From Antitrichia curtipendula (taxonomy: Eukaryota; Streptophyta; Bryopsida; Hypnales; Leucodontaceae), in contig OX579634.1 in the NCBI GenBank assembly GCA_951230915.1, positions 49,923,570 to 49,987,569 on the forward strand: a DNA stretch of 64,000 nt, given 5' to 3'. The position numbers and the translations under genes are program-made. Below are positions 1 through 11,665 of the stretch, in pieces (position 1 is the first letter of the stretch; each line of letters starts with the position of its first letter). The notes below the pieces were generated by a model that saw nothing but the letters and a program-made list of their open reading frames with translations, was not told where the DNA came from and ran no database searches.

Positions 1-126
1 CATAAGATTTGCTCCATTTAGCGAAATGGCTCCATTGCTAACGGTCTCCCCCTGTCCTGTACTGTACACAAGCACTCTCAAAACTCAAGCCCCACAACCC
101 AAAAGCTCCGTTTTTAGGGTTGGGTT

Positions 127-333
127 TCAGTAATAGTGGCTTCTGTAGTGGGCGCCACAACGGGAACATACGATGCGGTTCTTGTGCGTCCAGAAGAGCG
201 GCACGAAGCAGAAGCGGTACATGTCGCGCATCTGCACCTCGCTCAACAGCCCGCCGCAGTTGCTGCAAACGCCGTTCATGGGGCGGCTGCCCACCACCTC
301 GCGCTGCTCGTCGCACACGAAGCAGAAAAACAT
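127..333 (-). CDS. Small plant zinc-ribbon protein (zinc-ribbon 15 type)
   Basis: A 68-residue protein beginning MFFCFVCDEQ. It carries a CxxC pair at residues 23-26 (CSNCG) and a second at residues 56-59 (CSRCG), separated by a hydrophobic FCFVPLFW segment. This order (MFF start, CxxCG, FxxVPxxW, CxxC) is that of the small plant zinc-ribbon family, whose members are 60-100 residues and of unknown biochemical role. The two CxxC pairs would bind one zinc ion. An extra C4/C7 pair is seen near the N-terminus. The start was chosen because MFF is the family start. Just upstream on this strand is a possible splice acceptor (CACCTGCAG), so a 5' non-coding exon may exist. The CDS is GC-rich against AT-rich flanks. 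Family call is fairly sure; function is unknown. Confidence 0.8.
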   Translation of the reverse strand: MFFCFVCDEQREVVGSRPMNGVCSNCGGLLSEVQMRDMYRFCFVPLFWTHKNRIVCSRCGAHYRSHYY

Positions 334-339
334 CCTGAT

Positions 340-745
340 CCTGCTGCAGGTGACTAAATTTTCAAACTATATTGGAATGGAATGCGCACGAAATCCCTGC
401 ACATCAAATGATTCAACATTAACTCCTGGAGAGGATTACAATCAGTAATTCACAGGATTCTTATATGCAATCTCCTGTTTGAGTCTCACATGCAATCCCC
501 TGTTTGGGTCTCACACGCAGTCCGCTGTTTGAGTCACACTGTTCGGACTGATGCCCACCCTAAAGACATAAATTTGTCCTAAAAGAATGTGGCAAATGGT
601 GGGATTCATGGAAATGTGAGACGCGCAGGAATCCACTGCAAAATCCTAGTGTAACCTTGAATGCTCGATCTTCAGAGCACACAATTGCAATTGGCGGATT
701 TCTCACTCTGCTTATTTATTTTGCTCTCTTTGGTGAATTCTTAAT
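340..745. other. Intergenic, upstream side of the zinc-ribbon gene
   Basis: No gene seen. This is the putative promoter/5' region of the minus-strand zinc-ribbon gene and includes the 25-bp repeat listed separately. Confidence 0.5.
465..539. repeat. 25-bp tandem repeat, three units
   Basis: Three adjacent units at 465-489, 490-514 and 515-539 share the core CTGTTTGRGTC with few changes. It lies about 130 bp upstream of the zinc-ribbon start codon. Confidence 0.8.
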
Positions 746-1105
746 GTGAGTTCTTGTTGATGTATCTCCGAGCGCGGTAGGCGCTCTTGTTCACTTCAAT
801 TGTTGATTTAAAACCCTAAATTAAATTTGAATGAAACAGTTGAACACAGAGTCTTCATTAATGTAGACTCTTCACTATTACAACCAATTAATCAGAACAC
901 TATCCTTTCAGAAATCAATGTTCCTCTCCATAGTGAATTACGTGAGTTCTTGTTGATGCTATTCCCGGTCGGTTGTGGTAGGAGGAGCTCAAGAAATTAT
1001 TTCCACTTCAATTGTTGATTTATAACCCTGAATTAAATTTGAATCAACAGTTGAACAAACAGTTTCTTCAATTTCGAATGTAACTACCACTGAATCAGAA
1101 CTCTT
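746..1105. repeat. 196-bp direct duplication
   Basis: The block starting at 746 (GTGAGTTCTTGTTGATG) recurs at 942 with the same order of landmarks: ACTTCAATTGTTGATTTA, then ACCCT(A/G)AATTAAATTTGAA, then CAGTTGAACA and finally AATCAGAAC. The second copy is diverged and has small indels. Not coding. Confidence 0.75.
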
Positions 1106-2525
1106 CTCAAAACTTTCAACCAATATTCCTTCAATTTCAGCACTCGATCACTCTTGGTTGGAATTGGTCCAAAACTTTCAGCAATAGACAAGAACTAAGT
1201 GGTGAATTTCAACTGATCAACGATGAGAGAACCCCACTACTGCGAGAAATGAGCATCAATCGTTGCAGAAGTTTACGAAAGAGATCTGAGCACGCATTTA
1301 AGCGAAGAATTGAACTCACCAAGCGATAGGAGGTCACAGTCAGGGAGCCCAAATAGAGAACTGCGCCGGAAACTTGAAATCTTTTTTGTGCCGGAGTCTG
1401 GATTTTGGAGTGGGAAATGGATGCAACAGAAGGACGATTGCAGGACGATTTGGGAAGGCCAAAAATTGGGGAGCGGCTGCATTTTACGGCAAGTTTAAGA
1501 TTCCAACCGACATTGACGGAGAGTAGCCGTGTACACGTGGCGGAACACTGGCGTTTCAGGAGAAATCCACGTAGATCGAAGCTTCGGAATGTGGACTCGG
1601 TATCCTACTCTACAGTAAAGACCTGCTGCTAGGAATTTCAGACTTCGTTTCCAGGAACAATTGTGGAGCGTAACCAGGAAATTCAGAGTTTATTGCCTGG
1701 AATAATTGTGGAGCGTAATCAGGCTTTTCAACCAGGCATTTATGGAACATGAAAACTGTGGTTATTTAGTGTGCGTGGATAATTAGCCAGCATGAGAATT
1801 AGGATGCCCAATTTAACAATGCGTTCAGTGCACACCACAAATGCTACACCACAACTGCAAATCGTAAGTCCATGTGATAAATAATTTTGACCATAACGAA
1901 CCTATTGATGAAAACCATTTACCAAGCTTTGGATCTTGTGTTGTCCACTTGTGGCTTGAGGGGACGATTCACTCAAAAGATTCTTGACGGTGGTCCAAAC
2001 GTACATAATTGCAGCAAAAAAAATCCATTTACTCCAGGATGCACTATTTGGGTATTAAAATTAATCAAGGATGACACAAATAACAAGAAACGGCCCACTG
2101 ACCATATCAAAACAGCAGAGAAAAGCTCACCCCAGGGACGAATCAGCTGTCAATCTTCTTCACATCTTTCAGTAATGTCTCCGATTGTTGCCACTGGCAA
2201 ACCAGAACTTCAATCAGGTAAGGTAATTGCACCTAAAATCACACAAATAAGCTCTGTGGCATGACAATATGCTCTAGAAAATGAACAACAAATTTTGCAC
2301 ACTGGTGAAGGACTATGAATCAAAATGCAAGTGGTTCCATAATTTTTGAACACATTGAGAATTAGTTACAAATTTTCAAAGATGCGAGGTGTAGAGTGCT
2401 ATAAGTGTCATGTAGGTGATGCCAAAATGCATTTGATGCACATGAAGAATGACACTTGAGAAGAAGTTAAAGCAACATAAAGTGTACCCAAAATTGTCCA
2501 CTTCTGAGGTTGCCACCTCCACATT
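1106..2525. other. Intergenic, no recognised gene
   Basis: The longest open frame (1887-2264, 125 codons, plus) has no recognisable domain and no gene-like base composition. I see no conserved motif here. Confidence 0.5.
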
Positions 2526-2526
2526 A

Positions 2527-2536
2527 CTATAAATAG
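2527..2536 (+). promoter_or_regulatory. TATA-box-like core promoter
   Basis: CTATAAATAG is a canonical plant TATA box, followed by a pyrimidine-rich, A-punctuated stretch (CACACCTCTCAAACTTCACT) typical of a plant initiator about 30 bp downstream. It precedes the degenerate open frames at 2579-3338. Whether it is active cannot be judged. Confidence 0.4.
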
Positions 2537-2578
2537 AGCTGCACACCTCTCAAACTTCACTCTACATTTGTCCTTGTC

Positions 2579-3338
2579 ATGCACTTCGTTTTTGGTATCC
2601 TCCCTATTCAGTTTCCCTTCAAAAATAGGGGTTTTATTTTTAAGGAGTGGTCCATTTTAGGTGCAACAACCTTACGGATCCTCCAAGACGTAAACTTGTG
2701 GAATCGTTGGCCACTTACTGCATCCGAAAGAATGAACCAATTCGATTTCATGCTTCAAAAGAGGTTACGAGGCTCATTCACCGGATTACCAAAAAAAATA
2801 AAAATGAAGGCGAGTCCCATTCTATATTATGACTGGAAAAGATTAAACCACTGCCTTATGGCACTATGTACAGCAGAAAACTGAAAAAAAACTCCCAGAA
2901 AACCTAGCTCCATTGAACCCTGCAAATCGTAACGCCATTTTAAGGCAGTTTCGCACGCAGCTAGGTTTTCCAGAACACCTGTGGAGGATAAGGTTCTCCT
3001 CCTAGAGAAAATATGCCAATCGAAGAAACGAGACTTATCCTGAGCAACTAGAAACCATGTGCACTGGATTTGCTAACACTCCACATTGGTCGAGTGATCC
3101 CTTTTTATACAAAAACAAATGACCTGTATCCTTGACGGCTGTTCTGAGCTCCGGATCCACCAGACTGACGTTTCTGGGCTGGTACTCCACCTCTGCGATT
3201 AACAAAGTAGCTGAGACTATGAGGAAATCGAATCGAGAAAATAAGAGCCTAGCATCAGACTCGGATCCTCCCTCTCCTAGTAGACCAAATTATACGACAA
3301 TTCCTCTTCAAATGTTCATTCTGAAAGTTCAAATATAA
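2579..3338 (+). pseudogene. Degenerate coding-like region, product unknown
   Basis: Downstream of the TATA-like box, open frames follow one another in different phases (2579-2884, 2647-2832, 3132-3338) with protein-like composition, for example NLTDPPRRKLVESLATY in one phase and LAPLNPANRNAILRQF further on. The pattern suggests a once-continuous coding sequence broken by frameshifts and stops. I do not recognise the protein. A decayed mobile-element protein is possible but unsupported. Confidence 0.3.
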
Positions 3339-3652
3339 CAAGCCGGGATCGCTCCACCTCACAAAAGACCCCCATTGGATGGACAATGGATCATAATGGT
3401 AAGTTAAAAGGAATTAGAGTCATAGAGTCTTCATGTTAAGTAACATCAACTTACAATTGAATAACTTTGTGAACCTTATTCAGGGGTCTTCGAGATGGAC
3501 ACCAGAAACGTTGCAGCAAGAAAACTTCCTAGCTTATGGAGTTGGAGTCGAGATAATAACCCATATCCAAATTCTGGAATTCGGTTAGAGGCCCATCTGG
3601 GAAACAGACACCTACAATCGGAGCTAGGCTTTTGAGTTGTGTAATATCGTAC

Positions 3653-3752
3653 CACATTCCTCCAAAATGCGAACCACCATAACACAAAATCCGCACTGGG
3701 GCGTCTGAGGCACCCCTTTCATATAAACCATCACTGGATTTTGCTTGACGTC
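3653..3752 (-). pseudogene. Isolated GRXS15-like monothiol glutaredoxin exon
   Basis: A 100-bp segment encodes DVKQNPVMVYMKGVPQTPQC followed by GF-C and VVRILEECG. This is the active-site exon of mitochondrial monothiol glutaredoxin GRXS15, which transfers iron-sulfur clusters. It is bounded by a plausible acceptor (GGGACGCAG) and a donor (GTACGA). The family active site CGFS reads CGFC here. I found neither the exon with the glutathione-binding WPTFPQ and GGSD motifs nor the targeting-peptide exon within about 3 kb on either side, so this is most likely a fragment of a duplicated gene. A functional gene with very long introns is less likely. The family match is strong; pseudogene status is inferred. 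Confidence 0.65.
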
Positions 3753-5321
3753 CTGCGTCCCAACAACAACGGAGAGAGAGATGGTGAGTGATCTTTCAGT
3801 TGAAGTTCCTGAAGGAGACACACGTGTGCACAAGTTGTCAACAATAAGATCAACTACAGAAACAGAGGGATTCGCCATTAGTAGAAAACCCATCCCCCAG
3901 AGGTATTCTCGCAAACGTAGTAACGTTACAATTACGTTAGAAACTGCCTTAAATGGCAGTGCAATGGCCAAGGGTTTAATGCATTTAAATTCCCTATGTG
4001 AGTTTGTCTCTTTTTTGAGAGGGAAGTCAAGCATTTCAAGGCACTTTTCTGGTTATTCCGAGTCTTTCCCCAGAATCCAGGGTGTCTGCAAAGTTTTTCA
4101 TGATTGTCTCATCTGACCTCTCACATTTTCAGTTTCGTGTTATGAATTTCCACCTTTTGACGCTGTATTTTTGTGAACTTCCCGAATTGATTTCTCAAGG
4201 GTGCTTCCCAAAGAATCTCTGAAATTAGACTAAGATCACGGCCACTTCTGTTCTGCCATTCACAGAATGAGCCACCTCACTCTCAATCACCATTAGCCAG
4301 AACAACACTGCTTTTGGACTAACTCACCCTATCTCAGACCTTCCGATTTCAAGACCCATGGGAATGGGTCTGTATAACTGATCTCACTACGGTCAAAGGC
4401 CCATCCTTAACAGGGTTAATGCACGCCCATGTGTAGAACACTACACCGAAATGGTTATTTAGTACGTTACACTAATACATGTGTGTTCATGGTGTCCCAT
4501 AGGCCTACAAAACCGTGTGTCATATATTAAATAGAACAAATAGTGTCGGTGAACCCCCCTAGATATATTCGAGAGAACCAAAGCTCATGTTACTGTCATT
4601 TTACACCATTTCGAACCTAAACCCTGGCAATTGGAACGCAGTCCGGTTTTCTAAATTACCTCTTAGGGGTGGGTTTTCTACTGGTGGGTGGCTGCAGTGT
4701 ACAGCGGTATCACAAGGGAACTGATGAGGTATTTGTGGCCATGTCTCCTTGACGTTAACACCCGCTGATTTGTGCTGCAGAGTCTTAAAGGAGCTCTCAG
4801 CTATGGTGTTGATATGATTCTGCATGGACAAGCTCTCATAACTTTGCTCCGATCCGAAGCTGTACATCGAAGGCTATTTGTTGAAGGGCAAGGTTTGGTG
4901 GTGCCAATTATGTTCCAAGTGCATCCGCTGCAGTCCGCGGCCTTGTGGAGTGAACATTGAGTGTGTACTGGAGTTATGAATGACGGTGAGTTGCGGCCAT
5001 GGCACTAGAAATAAAGCCTCCTTCCCCACTTCAGTGGGGTGTAATATTAGTAAGTTGTGAATAGGCTCATGCCCTTGGAGTCTTGTTTTCACCATACCCA
5101 CGTTAACCTTTTGAAGGAGATCCCATGAGGTCTACTTCAGAAGTACATTTTTTTATGAGTTCACTCACCGAATGCTAAAAATTGAGTGAGGCATGAAATG
5201 TTTGACTGCAACTTAGATCGCAAATTGATCTCAAGATACTTGTGAACATATTGTAATCTCGATGTAAAAGTTTCTTTTCAAGTTCAATCATTGTTTAGGG
5301 GCCGGGTTAGAGTGTATTGAG
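3753..5321. other. Intergenic, no supported gene
   Basis: The plus-strand frame at 3745-4116 overlaps the upstream flank of the glutaredoxin exon and matches nothing known. Frames at 4601-5101 show no domain. No repeat family recognised. Confidence 0.45.
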
Positions 5322-5636
5322 ATTACTAATCAGTCCAATATCGTGGTTCCTAACCGAGCGAATAACGATGTTACTAATCAGGCTAACCACGAAGCTTCTA
5401 ATTAGACCAATTACCAAGCTACTAATCAGGCGAAGCACAAAGCTAGCAGTGAAACCAATTAAAAAGCTACTAATCACATGAGGAAACGAAGCTACTAATC
5501 AGATCAATTACAAAGCTACGAAACTTACCAGTAATGACGCCGAGAATGAAGCTACTAACCAGGTCGAGTTACGAGCTACTCATCATGCCAAGAACCAAGT
5601 CACTAATTCGGCCTAAAAAAAGAAGTCACTAATTAG
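5322..5636 (+). repeat. Degenerate 24-bp tandem array upstream of the proteasome gene
   Basis: About 12.5 units of consensus GCTACTAATCAGGCCAATTA plus CGAA, nearly all exactly 24 bp: starts at 5322, 5346, 5370, 5394, 5418, 5442, 5466 (25 bp), 5491, 5515 (36 bp), 5551, 5575, 5599 (26 bp) and 5625 (partial). The period is a multiple of three, and a unit reads ATNQANYE, but several units have in-frame stops. The array ends 250 bp before the PAF start codon, within its probable promoter. Confidence 0.85.
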
Positions 5637-5886
5637 TTATCTCCCATGGAGCTTCAATTCCTCTCTTTCCATTGTCGTTGCATTGCATTGCCCTTCCTGT
5701 AGCTCGTCCATTGCCATCGCCATTGCAACCTGCCCAAGCCAAGCCTGCTTCCCTACAGCTTGCTTCAAAAACTCTGTCATCAACAACTGTAGACAAGTTA
5801 ATTAGCACCTCGATCTTCGTTTGAATTGACAAACAAGGCTTCGTTGATCTTTAGGGTTCGTCCTATCGATCCAACACACGATTGTC

Positions 5887-8124
5887 ATGTTTCGAAACCA
5901 ATACGACACGGACGTGACGACATGGAGCCCCGCGGGACGCCTGCACCAGGTGGAGTACGCCATGGAGGCCGTGAAGCAGGGCAGCGCGGCCGTCGGCTTG
6001 CGGTCGAAAACGCACGTGGTGTTGGCCACCGTGAACAAAGCCTCCTCGGAGCTTTCCGCGCATCAGAAGAAGCTGTTCAAGATCGATGATCACGTCGGAA
6101 TCGCCATGGCCGGATTGACGGCAGATGGCCGCGTGCTGTCGCGTTACATGCGGTCGGAGTGCATCAACCACCACTTTGTTTACGAGTCGCCGTTGCCGGT
6201 GGGACGGTTGGTGGTCCAAGTCGCCGATAAAGCACAGGTTTGAGAATTTTGTGCATAATTTGCGGTTGGCAAGCAAAATCTTCTTTGGTTTTTGTCTTTG
6301 GTTTTTGAAAACAAATGGAGATTCATTGCATAAAGATCAACATACCCAACAACCAAACCCTAAAAGGAGTGGTAGGACACAACTCATAATTACAAGAAGG
6401 CACTTGATTGGGCCACCTTTCTTAACCCAAACTATCCAACCCCAAACTATTCAACCTTGGTGGTAAACAACGAAGAGTGAAGCTTGCATCCATAAGGTAT
6501 CAAAGAAAAACGACTCCCGCACATAGTGATGGGGTCTTCTTTAGGTTTTCATTGCATTCATGTAATATGATGTTTGAAATATTAAGAAAATTTGTTCCAT
6601 GACCATCGAAAAGAAAACATGACAAATGGAACCTTAGGACACTACTTCCTTGGTGAAGTTATTTAATATGGGTTTAAATTGGGTTTAATGTACAAAATGC
6701 TAAGTATTGTGATCCTAGATTTTGAACAAATCGGTCTTAGCTTGTGGACGTGTGTTTTGTGTGCAAAAGTAATAAGCATTCAAAGATTTGTGTGTGGATG
6801 ACAAAAAAACGACATCAGTTCTTGTGTTTTAGTCGTAGTACATTCTTAAAATTAAATTGTATAAGATTTTGGGTACATCAATTAGGTACCTCTATTTTGC
6901 ATTAAAAATATAGGAGTAGGGGATATTTGTTTTTGTTAGAGAAATTTTAGTTGCCTTTCACCTTCTCAAGAAACTTGCACATTTGAATATCCAAAAAGCC
7001 TTTGCACTAAGCAATGAAGGAACAAAATAATTTGATATTGTTGAAGGCAATTTGTGTAATTGTTTGCATGATTATCCTCTCACAAGTTAAAGTAGAAGAT
7101 ACTATTAATATTACTTTAAGCATTTTAACATATGTAAGACTATGCTCTCATTGGAAGATCATGATTGAATTTTGGAGTTTAAAGAACCAAACTTTCTTTG
7201 AATTAAATGTTTATCATTGTATTTAAATTTTTTTATGCAACTATTTGAAGTGACATATCTAAATCACTATAAGAGATACTAATAGTTGACAATTCCATTT
7301 TCATACAAAGAATTATAGCCATAGACATCCTAAACCAAACCATGTTTACCCCACTTGCTTAAAAATCCAACCAATTTATTTTTTGGTTTTTTTTTATACA
7401 ATTGAGTTTTTTTTACTCACTATTAAAAATGGTACTTCTATCATACCAGATAATCTGTTGGTTAGGATTCCTACCAAGTTTATGAATTGATGAGTTGTTA
7501 TTGTTAACAAGATCGGAGTCTAAAAATGATTGGTAGGTCCAAAAAAAATTTGCATCCTTTCCCTTATGAAGATTTGAACAAAGGTTATATTTTCAGTTTT
7601 TTGAATAGCAAATGTATCTTGGGGACATGTAGGTGTGTACACAACGTTCTTGGAAGAGACCTTATGGAGTTGGACTTCTAGTGGCAGGATTGGATGAAGG
7701 AGGGCCACATCTTTATCAAAATTGTCCTTCTGGAAACTACTTTGAATTTCAAGCATTTGCTATTGGTTCTCGCTCTCAAGCTGCAAAGACCTATCTAGAA
7801 CGTAAGTTTGAGACGTTTATGCAATGTTCGAAAGAAGAATTGATTCAACATGGTCTTTATGCTATCAAAGAGTCTCTCCAAGAAGAGGAACTTAGTAGTG
7901 CCAATTGTGGAGTTGCGATTGTGGGAATTGGAGAACCTTTTATGATTCTTGACCCCAAGTCTCTTCAAGAGTACATTGACTCATTGGAGGGTAGAAAAGA
8001 TGAACAACAAATCAAGGTTGACATCGAGGAAGGGAGACGCACTACAGAGATTCATCAACATGATACTCCAAGTAGAGGTGGCATTGGTGTAGGTGCTGAA
8101 GGCTCCACTGACATGGAGACTTGA
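5887..8124 (+). CDS. PAF1: 20S proteasome subunit alpha-1 (alpha type-1), two exons
   Basis: Exons 5887-6237 (117 codons) and 7633-8124 (163 codons plus stop) join in phase 0 across a 1395-bp GT..AG intron (CACAG/GTTTGAG ... ATGTAG/GTGTGT) to give 280 residues, close to the roughly 278 of plant homologues. The protein is a structural alpha-ring subunit of the 20S core particle, which gates and scaffolds the protein-degrading chamber in cytosol and nucleus; alpha subunits have no catalytic threonine. The N-terminal alpha signature ([20 protein letters not shown]) occupies residues 5-24. [19 protein letters not shown] spans the splice junction, and [20 protein letters not shown] follows. The last 40 or so residues (after EYIDSLEG) are polar, as is usual for this subunit. 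Both exons are intact. The start is supported by [10 protein letters not shown], the family N-terminus. Confidence 0.96.
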
Positions 8125-8606
8125 GGATCACGCCACATCATGGATGAGGGATATATGTGCTAAGATAATGGAGGCAATTTGAAAAACATAATTTGAAGTT
8201 TCTACCAAAAAGATCATATAAGACGAGCTCAAAGACAAGGTTGCAAGGGTTGAATTTGGAGATAAGTGATTGAATTGCATGGCTAGACTATTACAAGCTT
8301 TGAGAACCTCCATTCACAACAAAGATAGATGGAAGGAAACTTGAAGGTTGTCTTTAGTCCTTCAATTTTGATAGGAACTAAAAATAGGGATATTATGTCA
8401 AATTTTGTATTTTTTCCATGTAAATTTTTTTGAAAAAATCATTTCCTTGGAATTCCGACTTAAATTTTTAGAATTGTTTTTTGCTGATTTTGATAGCCAC
8501 ATACAATATTGTCACTACATCATGCAAGATGTATGTCTTTTATCAAAAATTGATTGCAACGAGGATTACAACAAAAGGCAAATCTAATTCATGCAATATT
8601 TAAGCT
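8125..8606 (+). other. PAF1 3' region
   Basis: Probable 3' UTR and downstream spacer of PAF1. No other gene seen. Confidence 0.5.
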
Positions 8607-8757
8607 CACTAGTAGAAGGGTCTTTAGACACCAATGAATAATGTCAAAGTGTGCTGCCGGAGGCCCATATTGACACAATCTAGTGCCAATATGGAGCTTG
8701 GGCACAATGCTCTGGCACTTTTTTCTGGTGCTCAAAAGACCATCCTTTCTACTAGTG
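8607..8757. mobile_element. CACTA-like hairpin MITE
   Basis: Starts CACTAGTAGAAGGGTCTTTA and ends with the inverse (CATCCTTTCTACTAGTG). Inward, CCATATTGACAC on the left pairs with GTGCCAATATGG on the right, so nearly the whole 151 bp folds into one hairpin. The CACTA ends indicate a non-autonomous CACTA-superfamily element. A matching 3-bp flanking duplication is not seen (GCT / TTT). Confidence 0.75.
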
Positions 8758-11161
8758 TTTTTTTTAATTAACAACTTAGAATTCTTAGTTTTTGAATAGT
8801 ATACAAAGATTCTAAAACATAGGAAGATGAAAAAAATAGAAGCATCATATATGATAACAAAACCTAAAATTACAATAAGATTATTCTCTTTTCCTAGGGA
8901 GACCACATGCAAGTAAAACAACAACAATGGTGTGTTAGAAGAAAGTGGAAGAAAAATAAAAGTAGAGGAAGGAATGCGCACAAGCTCACATGAAGAGATG
9001 TTAAACCCTAAAGGTCTACACATCCCAAAGTGGATGGACTTTGGTCAACTTTGATTGTAACTTTCAAAAAAATCATTTTTTGTATTTTATTTAAACTAAA
9101 AATATGAAGAATAAAAAAGATTGATTCTACTCTATTTTAAAATTTTGAATTTTCTTGAAAATTGCAATAATTTTTGCAAATTGTAAGCTCCATACATTAG
9201 AATCTAAGGTACTTAATTTTGTATGTCTTTAAAAAAAGAAAATTTAATTTCAAATATTTTTAAATTTTAATTATTTTTAAATTTTAATTATATGATCATA
9301 TTTATAAATATTACCTTCATTTATGGTAAAACTTCTAAATTATCCTAATATATTATAAGTGATCTATTTTTATTTCCACATTTTTCTTTAAAAAATCACA
9401 ATAGCTTGATTTTTCTAATAAAAAAATCTGAAAAAATTAACATGATTGCATGAATAGAAATATAATTATTTTCAATTGAAAATATCAAAATTATATATTT
9501 CATTTATATAAAAAGATAAATTTAGCTAGATGATGAAATTGGACTTGGAAGTCATTGGCAAGGGTAATTTCATTATAAAAATTATAGTAATTAATACTTT
9601 CATACAATTTAGAGCTGAAAGAAGATAATGATTTTTAATGAGAAAAATCATAAAGTGCAAATGCTTAATTTTTGAGCTTTGTTTTATGAAGTTTTGCCAT
9701 CTTCATAATTTTCACACCAACCTCTTTCACTACTTGTACCTCTTAGAAGATTTTCAAATCAATTGGATTATTTAAGCTATATCTCCTAATTGATTTGCAC
9801 TTTTTGCTACAAAATTATAACATTGACAATATTAAACAAAACTAATGGAAATTTTTTCACGGTGATAGACAATTTATAATGTTAAATAATTAAAAAAATA
9901 TAAGATTTATACTTGAATGCAATTTAAAAGTCTAAATTTAGCTCATATATATGATGTTTGACCATTTTGCAATGGATTTGATCTTTTAAGGTTGAGGTTA
10001 AAATCAAGAGCTAGGCCACAAATAAAAGTCACGGCTATGAGCTACTTAATAGATGAATTTATGTCCATCCTTCACAATCTAGATCTATATATGGGTTGAT
10101 TTTTCCTACTTGTGTTATGGTTTGGGTGACATTGGTATAGGATTTATGGAAGGTCTTTCAATTCAATTATAGTTTTAGATGTCTTAGATGAGGTTTTCTT
10201 AGATTTTTGGGATGTACTCTTATAGCAAAGGGACCTTGTCAACAAATGTTTTGACAAATAGGCTTCCTAAATTAATATGTTTTATTTATTATTTTATTAA
10301 TGCGAATAACATTCTTCACTTAGTAGTGCAATAATAGGCTTTGCAATTGACCACCTACAAAATGTCACATTGGTGTTTTTGTAATCCTTGAAGTTGTTGC
10401 CTCCAAGATATGAGTAGTCAAACTACCTCCAATAATCTCTTCATTCTCAAAGGTCCTTGAACTCTTCATTCATAATGATCCTAGGATCAACATTGTTATT
10501 ATGTGAGTATTGTAGGTGGTTTTATTCAACTTTCACTATGAAATCACGATTATGTGTTTCATCACTCACCCACCTTAGTGAATATAAGACATAGTTATCT
10601 AGTATTCTCCATTAGCACTTTTAATGAACTAGCTTATACTCAATTCATTAAAAATAATAATAATAAAAGATAACGGAATTTACATAGAAAATGAAAAGAC
10701 TTGCCTTCATAATCTTTTTTTGTGATGTCAAAGAAAAATTAATAGATGAAGTTTAGAATCTTTGGCTTCATTGAAATCTAACCTATTGTGATTTCTATTA
10801 AGGTAATTGCACCTACTTATCTTATGTTCCTAAAACCAAGCCCTACAAATTCATGCCAAAAATTAAAAACATCTATTCAAGAGAGCCTAGGGTCAATTTG
10901 GATACAACTATTCAAATCTTTAAAAATTCATAATTTATTCATATAACATCCAAAAAATGCATTTTGAATAAATCTATAATCCCTTTCAACTACCAAAAAT
11001 GTTTACAAAAAAAAATCAATAGTAGGAACCATGCTCAAATCCTTATTTAGACATTTTTAGATGCGATTACCTTATTTAACACTAATCCCACATTCTTTCA
11101 TCTAGAAGTTTGAGATTTTTAATGAGAGAAATATTTTGTATTCTCCAAGTTACAATTACTA
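8758..11161. other. AT-rich intergenic DNA
   Basis: Very AT-rich, without open frames of protein-like composition. TTAAACCCTAAAGG at 9001 resembles the TTAA-element terminus listed below, but no partner end was found. Confidence 0.5.
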
Positions 11162-11445
11162 AGGTGGATACCTCCAAAACTACCATTTTTTGCTATTGTG
11201 CCTAGTTACTACTATTAGATTGGTCAAATTTTCATATTTTCTTGTTGGCAAGTGAAAGGAGGTTCGGCAACACACCAAGGAATGCGACACTTGGATACCA
11301 TATGCAAAAATTATGATTGAAGGGTCAAATTTTTTTTAGATGTTTTAAAACTGTTTTTTCAATATATGTACATATTGGTTTGGGAGATGTACACATAGCG
11401 ATGATGGCAGTCTTAGGCAAGGTGCGATTTTGGATGTACCCACCT
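11162..11445 (+). mobile_element. MITE with GGTGGGTACACC-like ends, copy 1
   Basis: Left end AAGGTGGATACCTCCAAAAC and right end GCGATTTTGGATGTACCCACCT are inverted repeats. The interior (CTTGTTGGCAAGTGAAAGGA, then ACACACCAAGGAATG, GATGTACACATAGCGATGAT) matches copies at 27.9 and 48.3 kb in the same order, defining a dispersed family of about 280 bp. Non-coding. Confidence 0.7.
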
Positions 11446-11665
11446 TAGATGTGCTGTTGATTTTGATAAAAGAAGCCTGTTGTTTCTGCTTTGAAAGGGA
11501 GGAAATCGTTTCTTCAACATATGTACATACTGATTTTGGAGATGTACACATACTGATGATGGCGGTTTTAGGCAACGTGTGATTTTGGGTGTACCCACCT
11601 CACAATGTGCCATGGATTTTGATAGAAAGAAGCCGTCTGCTTTCTGCTTTGAAGGGAGGTCAAAA
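11350..11665 (+). repeat. 155-bp tandem duplication of the MITE right end
   Basis: The segment with TTCAATATATGTACATA at 11358 recurs 155 bp later (TTCAACATATGTACATA at 11513), each followed by GATGTACACATA, GATGATGGC and ending in GTACCCACCT. A third start (GAAGGGAGG) follows at 11653. The right end of the preceding MITE has been tandemly copied. Confidence 0.75.

Noticed and set aside
3745..4116. 123-codon plus-strand frame
   Set aside because: It starts at the minus-strand glutaredoxin exon edge, shows no recognisable motif and has no matching exon structure.
7014..7226. 70-codon frame inside the PAF1 intron
   Set aside because: It lies within the 1395-bp intron, is AT-rich, and has no domain.
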